Below the pieces are notes generated by a model that was given only the letters and a program-made list of their open reading frames with translations, was not told the origin of the DNA and did not search any database. The position numbers were made by a program, and so were the translations under genes. Source: Gemmatimonadaceae bacterium (GTDB lineage: Bacteria; Latescibacterota; UBA2968; UBA8231). From it: a stretch of DNA of 64,000 nucleotides. This document shows positions 34,144 to 44,244 of this stretch, in pieces (the stretch's first letter is position 1; each line of letters begins with the position of its first letter). The stretch spans positions 61,437 through 125,436 of the forward strand of contig JAPOZM010000074.1 in NCBI GenBank assembly GCA_026706075.1. Direction: 5' to 3'.

Positions 34144-36864
34144 ATGCGCGCCGTCCTTCTTCTCGCCGCCGGCGCCCTGTGGTTCCCCCCATCGGGGCTG
34201 GCCGCGCAGCCGCTGCAAGTCCAGCCCGACAGCCTCGACTTCGGGGCCCTCAAGCCCGGCCGCACCGGCCGCCTCGAGGTCTCGGTGCGCAACACCGGCG
34301 CCGACGACCTGGAGGTAGATCTGCGGGTCGAGGGCGAGGGATTCTCCGTCGCCGCCGACACCCTCCATCTGCCGGCCGCCGCCACCCGCACCCTGGCCGT
34401 CGAGTTCAGCGCCGCTGACACCGGATCCCACGCCGGCGAGCTCTCCCTGCAGACCGGGGAGCTCTTCGGCAGCGAGCAGGCCCGCGTCGGGCTCGCCGCC
34501 TCCGTCGAGCGGCCGCGGCTGCGCCTGCGTCCCGGCCCCGAGGCCGGGATCGACGCCGGCCCGGCCCCGGTGGGGCGGGTCGTGCGCCGCTCCCTGGAGC
34601 TGATGAACCCCGGCGGCGTGGAGCTGGTCGTCGACAGCCTCTCCATCGAGCCCGCGTCGGGGCCGTTCTCGCTCGCGGGGGCCCCGGACCGCCGTCTGGC
34701 GCCGGGCTCGCGCACCGAGGTCGGCGTGCTCTTCAAGCCGGAGGGCGACGGGACCTTCCGGGGCCGCCTGCACGTGCACTCCCCGGACCTGCCCGCCGCA
34801 GCCGTTCCCCTCGCCGGCGAGGGACTGGCCCCGCGGCTGGCCGTCTCCCCCCTGCCCGAGGTGGGGATCGACTTCGAGACCGTCGAGATGGGGGCGGCCT
34901 CCCGCCGCCGGCTCACCCTGATCAACCAGGGTCGGGGCGATCTCGATCTCTCCCTGCAACTGGCCGACGAGGCCTTCGAGGTGGGCGGCAATTCGCCCCT
35001 GCGGCTGGGGCCGGGGACCCGCCGCGATGTCGCAGTCCGCTTCCGGCCGCGCTACGAGGGGCCGGACAGCGCCGCCCTCCTGCTGACCAGCAACGATCCG
35101 CAGCGCCGCCGCCTCGAGATCCCCCTCACCGGCACGGGGCAGGTCGGCCCGCCGCACGTGGAGCTCCTGGACCGCTCTCCCATCGACTTCGGCAGCGTGC
35201 CCCTGGGCAAGCCGGCGCGGTTGCCGCTGCTCATGTGGAACCGGGGCGGCACCCCCTTCCTGGTGCGCCTCGAGCTGGACGAGGGCAGCGGCCCCGAGTT
35301 CGGACTGGAGACCGGCACGCTCCTGCTCAACCCCGGTGAGAGCGGCCGCGTGGAGCTGGCCTTCCGCCCCCGTGAGGTCGGCCTCCGCGAGGGCGCCCTT
35401 TCGGTCCACACCGAGGCGGGCCGGCGCCGGATGCAGCTGCAGGGGACGGGCCGCTTTCTGCAGCTCAAGCCGACGGCTTTCGACTTCGGCCGGGTTCCCG
35501 TGGGTGAATCGGGCAGCGGCATCATCGAGCTGACCAACAGCGGCAACGCCGACTTCTCCATCGGCCGCATCCGCTCCACGAGCGACGACTTCACCATCTT
35601 CACCCAGGTCTCCCCCGACGGAGGGGAGCACCAGCTGCCCGCCAACAGCCTGGGATCGCTGCCGGTGCGCGTCACCTTCGCGCCCTCGGCGCGCGGGCCG
35701 GTGAGCGGCACCCTGCGCCTCGAGGGCTTCTGGGAGGGGGGCGCCGCGAGCCTCGAGGTGCTGCTCAACGGCACCGGCGTCGCCGCCGAGATCGAGCTGC
35801 ATCCGTCCGGGGTGCTCGACTTCGGACACGTCGTCATCGGCGAGAGCGACCAGCGCGCGCTGGTGGCGACCAACTCCGGCGACACGGCCCTGCAGGTGGA
35901 GGCCAGCGCCCTCACCGGCGAGGCCCGCGTGGAGCCCTCGGCCTTCTCCCTCGACCCCGGGGAGTCGACGACCCTGAACATCCACTTCTCCCCGGAGGCC
36001 CTGGGGGAGCGCTTCGGCCAGATCCTGCTGATCAGCAACGACGTGCGCGACAAGGCGCAGCCCATCAAGATCCGCGGACGGGGGGCCCTGGGCGGCGTCG
36101 ACCTGGCGTCCATCGTCTCCGTGGTGGCCACGGGCAAGTCCGGAGCCCGGCCGCTGGAGGTGCCCTGGACCCCCACGCCCCTGGTGGTGCGCGACGGCAC
36201 CCGGATCGACATGCGGATCGACATTCCCGACACCCTGCGGCAGGCCCTGGTGGGGCGCCGGGTCGACGTGGAGTGGGTCCAGCTCGACGAGAACTACGAC
36301 CCCAGGGGCGGCCCCCGGCAGGCCCGGGTGCAGATCTACGCCGACAGCGAGGACAGCGTCCACGTGGAGGACCTCAACCTCCGCCTGAGCGACACCGGCA
36401 TCAAGCGGGCGCGCCTGCGGCTCACCACCCGGAGCCACGCCGGAGGGCCGGAGCAGTCGATCTCCCAGATCCTGGAGTCCGGCGGCTGGAAGTGGGCCTT
36501 CGAGGCCAAGCCCCTGGTCTCCTTCCTCGCCATCCGCCCCGGGCGGGACCGCACCGACGAAGAGGGGCAGCTCGTGGAGGGGAAGACGGAGCGGCTCATC
36601 GGTCTGCCCGGCATCGCCTTCGCGGGCTGGCACAACGCCGAGCACCCCGCCGTATCGGGCGTCCACCTCACCGCCATCGGCAACGTTCTGGAGGCGCTCT
36701 CCACGGACAACTCCATCGCCGTCTCCCTCGGGCTGGCCCTGTCCCTCTACAAGGACCGCTTTCTCTTCGGCTTCGCCTGGGACATCTACGACTCCCGTCC
36801 CAAGGCCCGGCGCGAGGGCACCCGGGACTACATCCTCACCTTCAAGTACTCGGGTCTGTTCTGA
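34144..36864 (+). CDS. Large exported protein with six ASH/hydin-type Ig-like domains
   Basis: 906 residues from ATG 34144, where a signal peptide begins ('MRAVLLLAAGALWFPPSGLAA'). Six successive choice-of-anchor-D/ASPM-SPD-2-hydin modules are marked by their first strand: 'LDFGALKPG', 'IDAGPAPVG', 'IDFETVEMG', 'IDFGSVPLG', 'FDFGRVPVG' and 'LDFGHVVIG', each closing with 'L.GTG' or similar. After residue ~660 comes a different region ending in alternating aromatic strands, 'FLFGFAWDIYD' and 'YILTFKYSGLF'. Together with the terminal Phe this suggests insertion as an outer-membrane beta-barrel (inference). Likely surface-exposed adhesion or scaffold protein. Confidence 0.75.
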   Translation: MRAVLLLAAGALWFPPSGLAAQPLQVQPDSLDFGALKPGRTGRLEVSVRNTGADDLEVDLRVEGEGFSVAADTLHLPAAATRTLAVEFSAADTGSHAGELSLQTGELFGSEQARVGLAASVERPRLRLRPGPEAGIDAGPAPVGRVVRRSLELMNPGGVELVVDSLSIEPASGPFSLAGAPDRRLAPGSRTEVGVLFKPEGDGTFRGRLHVHSPDLPAAAVPLAGEGLAPRLAVSPLPEVGIDFETVEMGAASRRRLTLINQGRGDLDLSLQLADEAFEVGGNSPLRLGPGTRRDVAVRFRPRYEGPDSAALLLTSNDPQRRRLEIPLTGTGQVGPPHVELLDRSPIDFGSVPLGKPARLPLLMWNRGGTPFLVRLELDEGSGPEFGLETGTLLLNPGESGRVELAFRPREVGLREGALSVHTEAGRRRMQLQGTGRFLQLKPTAFDFGRVPVGESGSGIIELTNSGNADFSIGRIRSTSDDFTIFTQVSPDGGEHQLPANSLGSLPVRVTFAPSARGPVSGTLRLEGFWEGGAASLEVLLNGTGVAAEIELHPSGVLDFGHVVIGESDQRALVATNSGDTALQVEASALTGEARVEPSAFSLDPGESTTLNIHFSPEALGERFGQILLISNDVRDKAQPIKIRGRGALGGVDLASIVSVVATGKSGARPLEVPWTPTPLVVRDGTRIDMRIDIPDTLRQALVGRRVDVEWVQLDENYDPRGGPRQARVQIYADSEDSVHVEDLNLRLSDTGIKRARLRLTTRSHAGGPEQSISQILESGGWKWAFEAKPLVSFLAIRPGRDRTDEEGQLVEGKTERLIGLPGIAFAGWHNAEHPAVSGVHLTAIGNVLEALSTDNSIAVSLGLALSLYKDRFLFGFAWDIYDSRPKARREGTRDYILTFKYSGLF

Positions 36865-36876
36865 AGGAGATCGCTC

Positions 36877-36905
36877 TTGACACCTGCAATGATGTTCAGT
36901 AATCT
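36877..36905 (+). promoter_or_regulatory. Promoter of a leaderless small gene
   Basis: TTGACA (36877-36882), 17 bases, TAATCT (36900-36905). The predicted start point coincides with the A of ATG 36912. Confidence 0.5.
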
Positions 36906-36911
36906 ATACAC

Positions 36912-37064
36912 ATGTTCAGCGTCGCCTTGTACATCATCATCCAGCCACGGTTGCGGTTCGTCTCGGTGCCGTCCGCCCCGGTGGACCGCGTCGCCCGCGC
37001 TCTCACGGCGGCCTCCGCGGCCTACCTGCTGGCGCGCATCGGCATGGAGCTGCTTCCGGCCTGA
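36912..37064 (+). CDS. Small hypothetical protein, 50 residues
   Basis: Not recognised. ATG 36912 to TGA 37062-37064. The N-terminus 'MFSVALYIIIQPRLRF' and the C-terminal 'AASAAYLLARIGMELL' could both form short hydrophobic or amphipathic helices. Support comes mainly from the TTGACA promoter placed exactly so that the message would begin at the ATG; no ribosome site is visible. It lies between the ASH-repeat gene and the LytR_C gene. Confidence 0.35.
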   Translation: MFSVALYIIIQPRLRFVSVPSAPVDRVARALTAASAAYLLARIGMELLPA

Positions 37065-37083
37065 GCCGGCTGTCCGCCGCCCT

Positions 37084-37113
37084 TTGACTTCCGGCGGCTC
37101 CCGGTGGCATAAT
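37084..37113 (+). promoter_or_regulatory. Promoter of the cell-elongation operon
   Basis: TTGACT (37084-37089), 18 bases, CATAAT (37108-37113), upstream of the LytR_C gene and therefore of the overlapped run of genes that follows to 46539. Confidence 0.55.
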
Positions 37114-37217
37114 TGTAATTGGAGGACGGCGGGGGTTCGCGTGCGCCCCCGGGCCGGCCTCCGGTCGCTCGCGGCCTCCTCGCCCCTTTCGGGTTAACCG
37201 GGATTCCGCTTCCGAAC

Positions 37218-37682
37218 GTGCAGGAGAAGGCCCTCTGTCTGCTGGCGGGCGCGGCGTGCACGGCGCTGCTGGCGGTCCAGTTCTGGCCCCGGGCGCAGGC
37301 CCCGGTCGCCCCGGCGCCGCAGCCGCAGGCCCCGCCCGCCGAGGTTTCCCCCCCCGTCCCTCTGGACGACTTCCAGTTGGCCGTCCTCAACGGCTGCGGT
37401 GCCTCCCTGGTGGCGGCGCGGATGACCGACAAGGCCCGGTCCCTCGGCCTCGACGTCATCCACGAGGGCAACGCCTCCAGCTTCGACTTCGTCGAGTCCG
37501 TCGTCATCGACCGCAACGGCGACCTCGAGAAGGCCCGCCTCGTCGCCCACCTCCTCGGGATTCCCGAAGCCATCCAGCAGCTCAGCGACGACGGCTACCG
37601 GCTCGAGGCGATCACCGTCGTCGTCGGCCGCGACTACCGTCGCCTGGGGCTGTTCGACTCCGCCTCCGGGGCGTCGAATTGA
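37218..37682 (+). CDS. LytR_C-domain membrane protein
   Basis: 154 residues from GTG 37218; TTG 37119 would add 33 residues with no family likeness. One N-terminal membrane helix ('ALCLLAGAACTALLAVQFW'), a Pro-rich linker, then the LytR C-terminal domain (PF13399 type): 'QLAVLNGCGASLVAARMTDKARSLGLDVI...IDRNGDLEKARLVAHLLG...ITVVVGRDY'. The 'NGxG' turn and 'GxDY' end are characteristic. It would sit in the periplasm near the wall. It is the first gene of the run containing mreD, mrdA and rodA, which fits a wall-related role. The stop overlaps the rsfS start (TTGA). Confidence 0.7.
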   Translation: MQEKALCLLAGAACTALLAVQFWPRAQAPVAPAPQPQAPPAEVSPPVPLDDFQLAVLNGCGASLVAARMTDKARSLGLDVIHEGNASSFDFVESVVIDRNGDLEKARLVAHLLGIPEAIQQLSDDGYRLEAITVVVGRDYRRLGLFDSASGASN

Positions 37683-38109
37683 CCGCCGCCGAGCCCCGGC
37701 CCGACACCCTCCGGGCCGACCCCCTGCTGGGACCCATCCTCGAGACCCTGCGCGACAGGAAGGCCCTCGACCTGGTGGTCATCGACCTGCGCGGCATCAG
37801 CGACACCGCCGACTACTTCGTCCTCTGCTCGGGCACCTCCGAGCCCCACATCCGGTCCCTGACCGACGACCTCGTGGACCAGCTGCGCGGACAGGGGCAC
37901 CGGCCCTGGCACGTCGAGGGCCGCCAGTCCCTGCGCTGGGTCCTCGTCGACTTCGTGGACGTGGTCGTCCACATCTTCGGCCGGGAGGCGCGCGAGTTCT
38001 ACGGTCTCGAGCGCCTGTGGGGCGACGCCCCGGCGACGCGCCTGCCCGACGGCTGGGAGGAGGAGCAGCCCGCCGCGGGGGACGCCGTGGTGACGGAGGA
38101 GGGCCGCGG

Positions 38110-38113
<4 letters not shown>
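37679..38113 (+). CDS. rsfS: Ribosome silencing factor RsfS
   Basis: 144 residues from TTG 37679, overlapping the previous stop. Binds L14 of the 50S subunit and blocks subunit joining when nutrients are low. Family motifs 'LDLVVIDLRGISDTADYFVLCSGTSEPHIRSLTDDL', 'GRQSLRWVLVDFVDVVVHIFGREAREFYGLERLWGDA' are intact. The last ~25 residues are an acidic extension beyond the usual end. The stop overlaps mtnA (ATGA). Confidence 0.92.
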
Positions 38114-39171
<1,058 letters not shown>

Positions 39172-39173
39172 GG

Positions 39174-39989
39174 ATGGCGCGCACCGGGGCGGTCATCCTG
39201 CTCGGCGGCCTGACCATCGCCGCCCTGGCCGACCCGGCCGCCTCGCAGTTGCGCGACGACTTCGATCCGGCCCGTTTCCGCGAGGACCTGGTCCTCATCC
39301 AGCCGCGGTTCACACCGCCGGAGCTGCTGCCCCGGCCCGCCGCGGCCACCCCCGGGGCCTCCGACTCACTGGGGACGGCCTGGCGCGTGCAGGTCATCAG
39401 CCTGAGCCGGGAGGAGGCGTCGCGGGAGATCGCGGCCGGCCTCGGAAGCCGCCTGGGGCTGGCTGTCGACGTCGTCCCCCAGGGAGGGCTGTACTCGGTG
39501 GTCGCCGGCCGCTTCGCCGACCGCGCCGGGGCCGACCGCCTGCGCCGGGAGCTGGCCGCCCTGGGTACGGACTTCTCCCAGGCCTTCGTCGTCGCCGACA
39601 GCACCGCTGCGCCCGAGGCCGAAGCACCGCCGTCCGCCGCGCCCGAGGAACTCGACGAGGTCGAAGCCCCCGAGGCGAAGGAGGTCGAGACCCCCGCCGC
39701 GACGGAGGAGCCGCCGCCCGAGATGGTGCGCCTCCAGGGATGGCGGGTCCTGATCGCCCAGCACACGCGCCTCGAGGACGCCCGCGGCCTGCGCGACCGG
39801 GCCGCGGCCCGGCTCGAGCGCCAGGACGTGGACCTTCTCTTCGAGGAGCCGTGGTACAAGATCCTGGCCGGCAGCTTCCGCACCTCCGCGGCGGCCCAGC
39901 AGTTCGCCGACCGCTGCCGCCGGCTGGGTTTCCGCAGCGCCACCCGGATCCAGGCGGAGATCGTCATCCCCGAGGAGGAGCGGCCTTGA
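39174..39989 (+). CDS. Exported protein with two SPOR-type domains
   Basis: 271 residues, starting two bases after the mtnA stop. Signal peptide 'MARTGAVILLGGLTIAALADPAAS'. Two SPOR-like modules (about 70-145, 'WRVQVISLSREEASREIAAGL...YSVVAGRFADRAGADRLRREL', and 190-265, 'WRVLIAQHTRLEDARGLRDRA...YKILAGSFRTSAAAQQFADRC') are joined by a Pro/Glu-rich linker. SPOR domains bind denuded peptidoglycan at the septum or wall. It neighbours a lytic transglycosylase that makes such glycan strands. The stop overlaps the next start (TTGA). Confidence 0.75.
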   Translation: MARTGAVILLGGLTIAALADPAASQLRDDFDPARFREDLVLIQPRFTPPELLPRPAAATPGASDSLGTAWRVQVISLSREEASREIAAGLGSRLGLAVDVVPQGGLYSVVAGRFADRAGADRLRRELAALGTDFSQAFVVADSTAAPEAEAPPSAAPEELDEVEAPEAKEVETPAATEEPPPEMVRLQGWRVLIAQHTRLEDARGLRDRAAARLERQDVDLLFEEPWYKILAGSFRTSAAAQQFADRCRRLGFRSATRIQAEIVIPEEERP

Positions 39990-41989
39990 GGGTCCTGTCC
40001 GCCGTCATCGCCGCCGCCGCGGTTCAGTGGACCGCCTGCGCCAGCCTCCAGGCGCCCAGCCAGCCGGCCCCCGAGGCCGCCCCCGAGCCCGGCCCCCCCG
40101 CCGTCGAGGTCGATCCCTCCCGGGAGCCCGAGTTCGACGCCGCCCTGCGCGAGGCCCGCTGGCGCTGGCTGCGCGCCCTCGACGAACTCCGGTCCGAGCG
40201 CCACGACCGGGCCCGCGAGGAGCTGGACCAGGCCTACTACACGCTGGCCCTGGTCGACGGCAGCCCCATCCTCGACGAGCTCGGCGAGCGCGACGGCCAG
40301 GCCGAGGTCGACGCCCTGGCCGACGACCTCGGGCGCGCCTACCTGAAGGTCCTGCCCTTCGTCGAGCACCTCTCCCCCGACAGTCCCCTGTCCCTCGTGC
40401 TGTCCGAGCTGGCCGACGAGATCCTGGAGGAGCTGCCGGAGGACGCCGTCCCTGTCGTACGCATCCACCAGATGGCCCCCCGATGCGACTTCCCCATCGA
40501 CGCCAACGACCGCGTCGCCGCCAGCATCCACTTCTTCCAGACCCGCGCCCGCGAGACCTGGCAGACCTGGACCCGGCGGGCGGGGCGCTACCGCGACCTG
40601 ATCCTGCCCATCCTGCGCGAGGAAGGGCTGCCCGAGGACCTGTTCTACCTGTCCATGATCGAGAGCGGCTTCAACCCGCGGGCCTACTCGCGGGCCCACG
40701 CCTCCGGCCTGTGGCAGTTCATCCGGCAGACCGGCCGCCTCGAGGGGCTGGTGATCGACAGCTGGGTCGACGAGCGCCGCGACCCGGTCAAATCCACGCG
40801 CGCCGCCGTTCAGCACCTGAAGGGCCTGTACGCCGAGTTCGGCGACTGGCGACTGGCGGCGGCCGCCTACAACTCCGGCCGCGGCCGGGTGAGCCGGGCC
40901 ATCCAGCGGGCGGGCACCACCGACTTCTGGCAGCTCCCCCTGCCCCGGGAGACCCGCAACTACGTTCCCCTGATCATGGCCGCGGCTGTCATTTCCAAGG
41001 ACCCGCAGCGCTTCGGCTTCGAGCCGGTCGAGCCGGACCCGCCCATCCTCTGGGAACACGTCCGGCTGCGAGAGCTGATCGATCTGCACACCGCCGCCCG
41101 GCTCCTCGGCGTGTCGGTGAGCCTCCTGCGCAACCTCAATCCGGAGCTGCGCAGCCTCTTCACCCCCCCCGGGCCCGAGGGCGGCTACCTGCTCAAGGTG
41201 CCCGAGGGCCGCGGCGACGACTTCCTGGCCGCCCTCGCGCGGCTGCCCAAGTCGGAGAAGCGGGGGGTCGCGAGGTACACGGTCCGGCAAGGCGACAATC
41301 TCTGGAGCATCGCCCGCGCCTTCGGGGTGGACCACCGGCGGCTGGCCGAGGCCAACGGGCTTTCCGGGCGCTCCCTCATCCATCCCGGCCGGACCCTCGT
41401 GGTCCCGATCTTGAGGGGGACCGCCATCCCGGGCCCGGTCCCGCTGCCGGAGGGGGGCGGGGTGCACACCGTCCGCTCCGGCGAGTCCCTGTGGTCGATC
41501 GGCCGGCGCTACGGGGTCCGCGTGGAAGACCTGCGCGCCTGGAACGGGCTTGCCAACAACCTCCTGCAGCCGGGGCAGAGGCTCAAGGTGGGCCGCGGCG
41601 TGCTGGTGACCCGCCAGCCATCGCCCGCGGGAGCCGATGCCCCCGCCCCGGCGATCCGCGCCGGCCGCCGCGTGCACACCGTCCGCCAGGGCGAGTCGCT
41701 GTGGTCGATCTCGCGGACTCACCAGGTGACGGTGGCCGACCTCCGTTCGTGGAACGGGCTCGCTGACGACGTCATCCGTCCGGGGCAGAGCCTGTACCTG
41801 GCCGACGCCGCCTCGGCCGGGGGCGGCTCCTACACCGTTGTGGGGGGGGACACGCTCTACGGCATCGCCCGCCGCTTCGGCGTCGACGTCGCCGATATCG
41901 CCCGGCAGAACAACCTGAGCCTGTCGTCGTCCCTGCTCATCGGCATGGAGCTGCACATCCCCGTCGGCGAGGCGGCCGAGGGGCCCTGA
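39986..41989 (+). CDS. MltD-like lytic transglycosylase lipoprotein with four LysM repeats
   Basis: 667 residues from TTG 39986. Signal 'MRVLSAVIAAAAVQWTAC' with the acylated Cys at position 18. The SLT domain has catalytic Glu226 in 'YLSMIESGFNP' and the 'SGLWQFI', 'AAAAYNSGRGRV' and 'ETRNYVP' motifs of family 1D. Four LysM modules follow (from about residue 430), each with the '[YH]TVxxG[DE][NST]L' start. E. coli MltD has two LysM modules. It cleaves the glycan strand to 1,6-anhydro ends in the periplasm. Stop overlaps mreD (TGATG). Confidence 0.9.
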   Translation: MRVLSAVIAAAAVQWTACASLQAPSQPAPEAAPEPGPPAVEVDPSREPEFDAALREARWRWLRALDELRSERHDRAREELDQAYYTLALVDGSPILDELGERDGQAEVDALADDLGRAYLKVLPFVEHLSPDSPLSLVLSELADEILEELPEDAVPVVRIHQMAPRCDFPIDANDRVAASIHFFQTRARETWQTWTRRAGRYRDLILPILREEGLPEDLFYLSMIESGFNPRAYSRAHASGLWQFIRQTGRLEGLVIDSWVDERRDPVKSTRAAVQHLKGLYAEFGDWRLAAAAYNSGRGRVSRAIQRAGTTDFWQLPLPRETRNYVPLIMAAAVISKDPQRFGFEPVEPDPPILWEHVRLRELIDLHTAARLLGVSVSLLRNLNPELRSLFTPPGPEGGYLLKVPEGRGDDFLAALARLPKSEKRGVARYTVRQGDNLWSIARAFGVDHRRLAEANGLSGRSLIHPGRTLVVPILRGTAIPGPVPLPEGGGVHTVRSGESLWSIGRRYGVRVEDLRAWNGLANNLLQPGQRLKVGRGVLVTRQPSPAGADAPAPAIRAGRRVHTVRQGESLWSISRTHQVTVADLRSWNGLADDVIRPGQSLYLADAASAGGGSYTVVGGDTLYGIARRFGVDVADIARQNNLSLSSSLLIGMELHIPVGEAAEGP

Positions 41990-42474
41990 TGCTCGCCGTT
42001 GCGCGCCACGTCGTCCTCCTCGCCCTGGCCTTCGTCCTCCAGTCCACCTGGATCCACCACCTGCAGATCGCCGGGATCCTGCCCGATCTCGTGCTCGTCG
42101 TGGTCGTCTTCATCGCCCTCATGTCGGGCCACCTGGAGGCGACGGTCCTGGGTTTCCTGGCCGGCCTCTGCCAGGATGCCTACTCCCCCCCGGACCTGGG
42201 CCTGAACGCCCTGGCCAAGTCGCTCGTGGGGTTCGGCGTCGGAGCCGCCCGCGATGGCCTGCTGGCCGACACCCTCCAGGTGCAGGTAGGCGTGCTCGTG
42301 GCCGCCGTGCTCGTCCACGATCTCATCTACTACGTCGGCGCCAGCGCCACCTCCTTCGAGGAGGTGCCCGGCATGATGTTCCGCTTCAGCCTCGGGCGCG
42401 CCCTCTACACCGGTGTCATCGGTCTGATCGCCGCCCTGGCGATCCGCCTGCGCCGACGGGTGATCGCCCACTAG
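41989..42474 (+). CDS. mreD: Rod shape-determining membrane protein MreD
   Basis: 161 residues with five to six membrane helices. Family signs: 'LALAFVLQSTWIHHLQIAGILPDLVLVVVVFIAL', 'GFLAGLCQDAYSPPDLGLNALAKSLVG' (the G-x-x-x-G-L-x-x-D core) and a basic end. Part of the elongasome with MreC, PBP2 and RodA. mreB and mreC are not in the window; their usual place upstream is taken by the SPOR and MltD-like genes. Confidence 0.85.
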   Translation: MLAVARHVVLLALAFVLQSTWIHHLQIAGILPDLVLVVVVFIALMSGHLEATVLGFLAGLCQDAYSPPDLGLNALAKSLVGFGVGAARDGLLADTLQVQVGVLVAAVLVHDLIYYVGASATSFEEVPGMMFRFSLGRALYTGVIGLIAALAIRLRRRVIAH

Positions 42475-42480
42475 CCGGCC

Positions 42481-44244
42481 ATGGACCCCGAGGCCCTCGA
42501 GGGCTTCTTCCGCAGGACCCGCCTGATGGTCCTGGTGGCCGTGCTCTTCGCCATCCTCCTGCTGCGCCTGTTCCACCTGCAGATCCTGGAGGGCGCCGGC
42601 TTTGCCCAGGCCGCGGAGGACAACCGCATCGCCCGCAAGCGCCTGAAGGCGCCCCGGGGGCTGATCCTCGACCGGGACGGCGAGATCCTGGCGCGGGACC
42701 GCGCCTCGTACGGCATCCTCCTGACCCGGGGGCGGCGCGCGGTGGACTCCATGGCCGTCGCCGCTCTCGAGGAGGCCGTCGGCCACCCCCTTCGCTACGA
42801 CCGCGGCCAGCGCACGCTGCGCCTGAAACGGGACGTCGACTTCCGCACCGTGGCCATCGTCGAGGAGCGCCTGAGCGAGGACTGGGCCCTGCAGGTGCAG
42901 ATAGAGCCGCAGCGGCTCTATCCCCACGGCCCCCTGACGGCGCACGTGGTGGGCTACATGGGTGAGCTGCAGGAGTCGGAACTGGGTGGAGGACCGCACT
43001 ACGCGGCCGGAGACTACGTCGGCAAGACCGGGCTGGAGCGCGACTTCGAGGCCAGCCTCCGAGGGCTGGACGGGGTGGCCTACGTCGAGGTCGATGCCGA
43101 GCAGCGCACCCAGAACGAGCACCCCTTCCCCGACCGCGACCGGCCGGCGCGGCCGGGCGGCTCCCTGCGGCTGACGGTGGACCTGGACCTGCACCGGGCG
43201 GCGGTGGAGGCAATGCCCGATTCGCTGGCCGGCAGCGTCGTCGTCCTCGACGTGCGCACCGGGGCGGTTCGGGCCCTGGTGAGCTACCCCTCCTTCGACC
43301 CCAACGCCTTCGTCTCCTTCGGGGCCCAGGCCGAGCGCGTGCGGCTGATGCGCGACCCGTCCCGGCCCCTCCTCAACCGCGCCATCCGCGGGCGCTATCC
43401 GCCCGGGTCGACCCTGAAGATGGTCGCCGCGGCGGCGGCGCTGGAGAGAGGTCTCACCGATACCCTGTCCACCTTCCCCCGGTGCTACGGGTCGATGTCG
43501 ATGGGCAATGTCGTGTTCCGCTGTGCCAGCCGCCGGGGGCACGGCGAGCTCGGCCTCCTGGAGGCGATGGAGACCTCCTGCAACATCTACTTCTACCACC
43601 TCGCCCAGCTCCTGGGGATCGAGGCCTGGCACGACTACGGACGGCGCCTGGGACTCGGCTCCCCCACCGGCATCGACCTCAACCCCGGCGAGGTCTCCGG
43701 CCAGCTCCCCGACCGCCAGTTCTACGCCGACCGTCAGGGCTGGGCCCTGGGGTACCTGATGAACCTGGTCATCGGGCAGGGGGAGACCCTGGTGACCCCG
43801 CTGCAGGTGGCCCGCTACGTGGCCGCCATCGCCAACGGCGGCTATCTCGTCACCCCGCACCTGCACGGCCGGCCGCCGCCGGCCCAGCGGATCGAGGACC
43901 TCTCGGCCTCTACCCTCGGCATCGTGCGGCGCGCCATGCACCGCGTCGTCCACGGAGACCGCGGAACCGGCCGCAGAGCCCGGATCGAGGGCCTGGAGAT
44001 CGCCGGCAAGTCGGGGACCGCCCAGGGCCCGAACCGGGACGACGACGCCTGGTTCGTCGCCTTCGCTCCGTACCATCGCCCCGAGATCGCCGTCGTCGCC
44101 GTCGTCGAAGGCGGCGGCGGCGGCGGCGCCGTGGCCGCGCCGGTGGTGCGGGCCGTCCTCGAGGCGTGGCTGGCCGACCGCGTCGACGAGCGCTCCATGG
44201 CGGCGGCTCCCGCCGGCGCTGGCAGAGGGGGAGGGGGAGCGTGA
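42481..44244 (+). CDS. mrdA: Penicillin-binding protein 2 (transpeptidase of elongation)
   Basis: 587 residues. One N-terminal membrane helix ('LMVLVAVLFAILLLRLFHLQIL'), dimerisation domain ('NRIARKRLKAPRGLILDRDGEILA'), and transpeptidase domain with Ser310 in 'GSTLK' (SxxK), 'TSCNIYF' (SxN) and K510 in 'KSGTAQ' (KTG variant KSG). The loop 'GKTGLERDFEASLRGLDG' is typical. It crosslinks peptidoglycan during rod growth, with RodA as partner. Its stop overlaps the GTG start of rodA (GTGA). Confidence 0.92.
   Translation: MDPEALEGFFRRTRLMVLVAVLFAILLLRLFHLQILEGAGFAQAAEDNRIARKRLKAPRGLILDRDGEILARDRASYGILLTRGRRAVDSMAVAALEEAVGHPLRYDRGQRTLRLKRDVDFRTVAIVEERLSEDWALQVQIEPQRLYPHGPLTAHVVGYMGELQESELGGGPHYAAGDYVGKTGLERDFEASLRGLDGVAYVEVDAEQRTQNEHPFPDRDRPARPGGSLRLTVDLDLHRAAVEAMPDSLAGSVVVLDVRTGAVRALVSYPSFDPNAFVSFGAQAERVRLMRDPSRPLLNRAIRGRYPPGSTLKMVAAAAALERGLTDTLSTFPRCYGSMSMGNVVFRCASRRGHGELGLLEAMETSCNIYFYHLAQLLGIEAWHDYGRRLGLGSPTGIDLNPGEVSGQLPDRQFYADRQGWALGYLMNLVIGQGETLVTPLQVARYVAAIANGGYLVTPHLHGRPPPAQRIEDLSASTLGIVRRAMHRVVHGDRGTGRRARIEGLEIAGKSGTAQGPNRDDDAWFVAFAPYHRPEIAVVAVVEGGGGGGAVAAPVVRAVLEAWLADRVDERSMAAAPAGAGRGGGGA

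Noticed and set aside
37119..37217. N-terminal extension of the LytR_C protein from TTG 37119
   Set aside because: The extra residues are Arg/Pro/Gly-rich, without family likeness, and the membrane helix begins right after GTG 37218.
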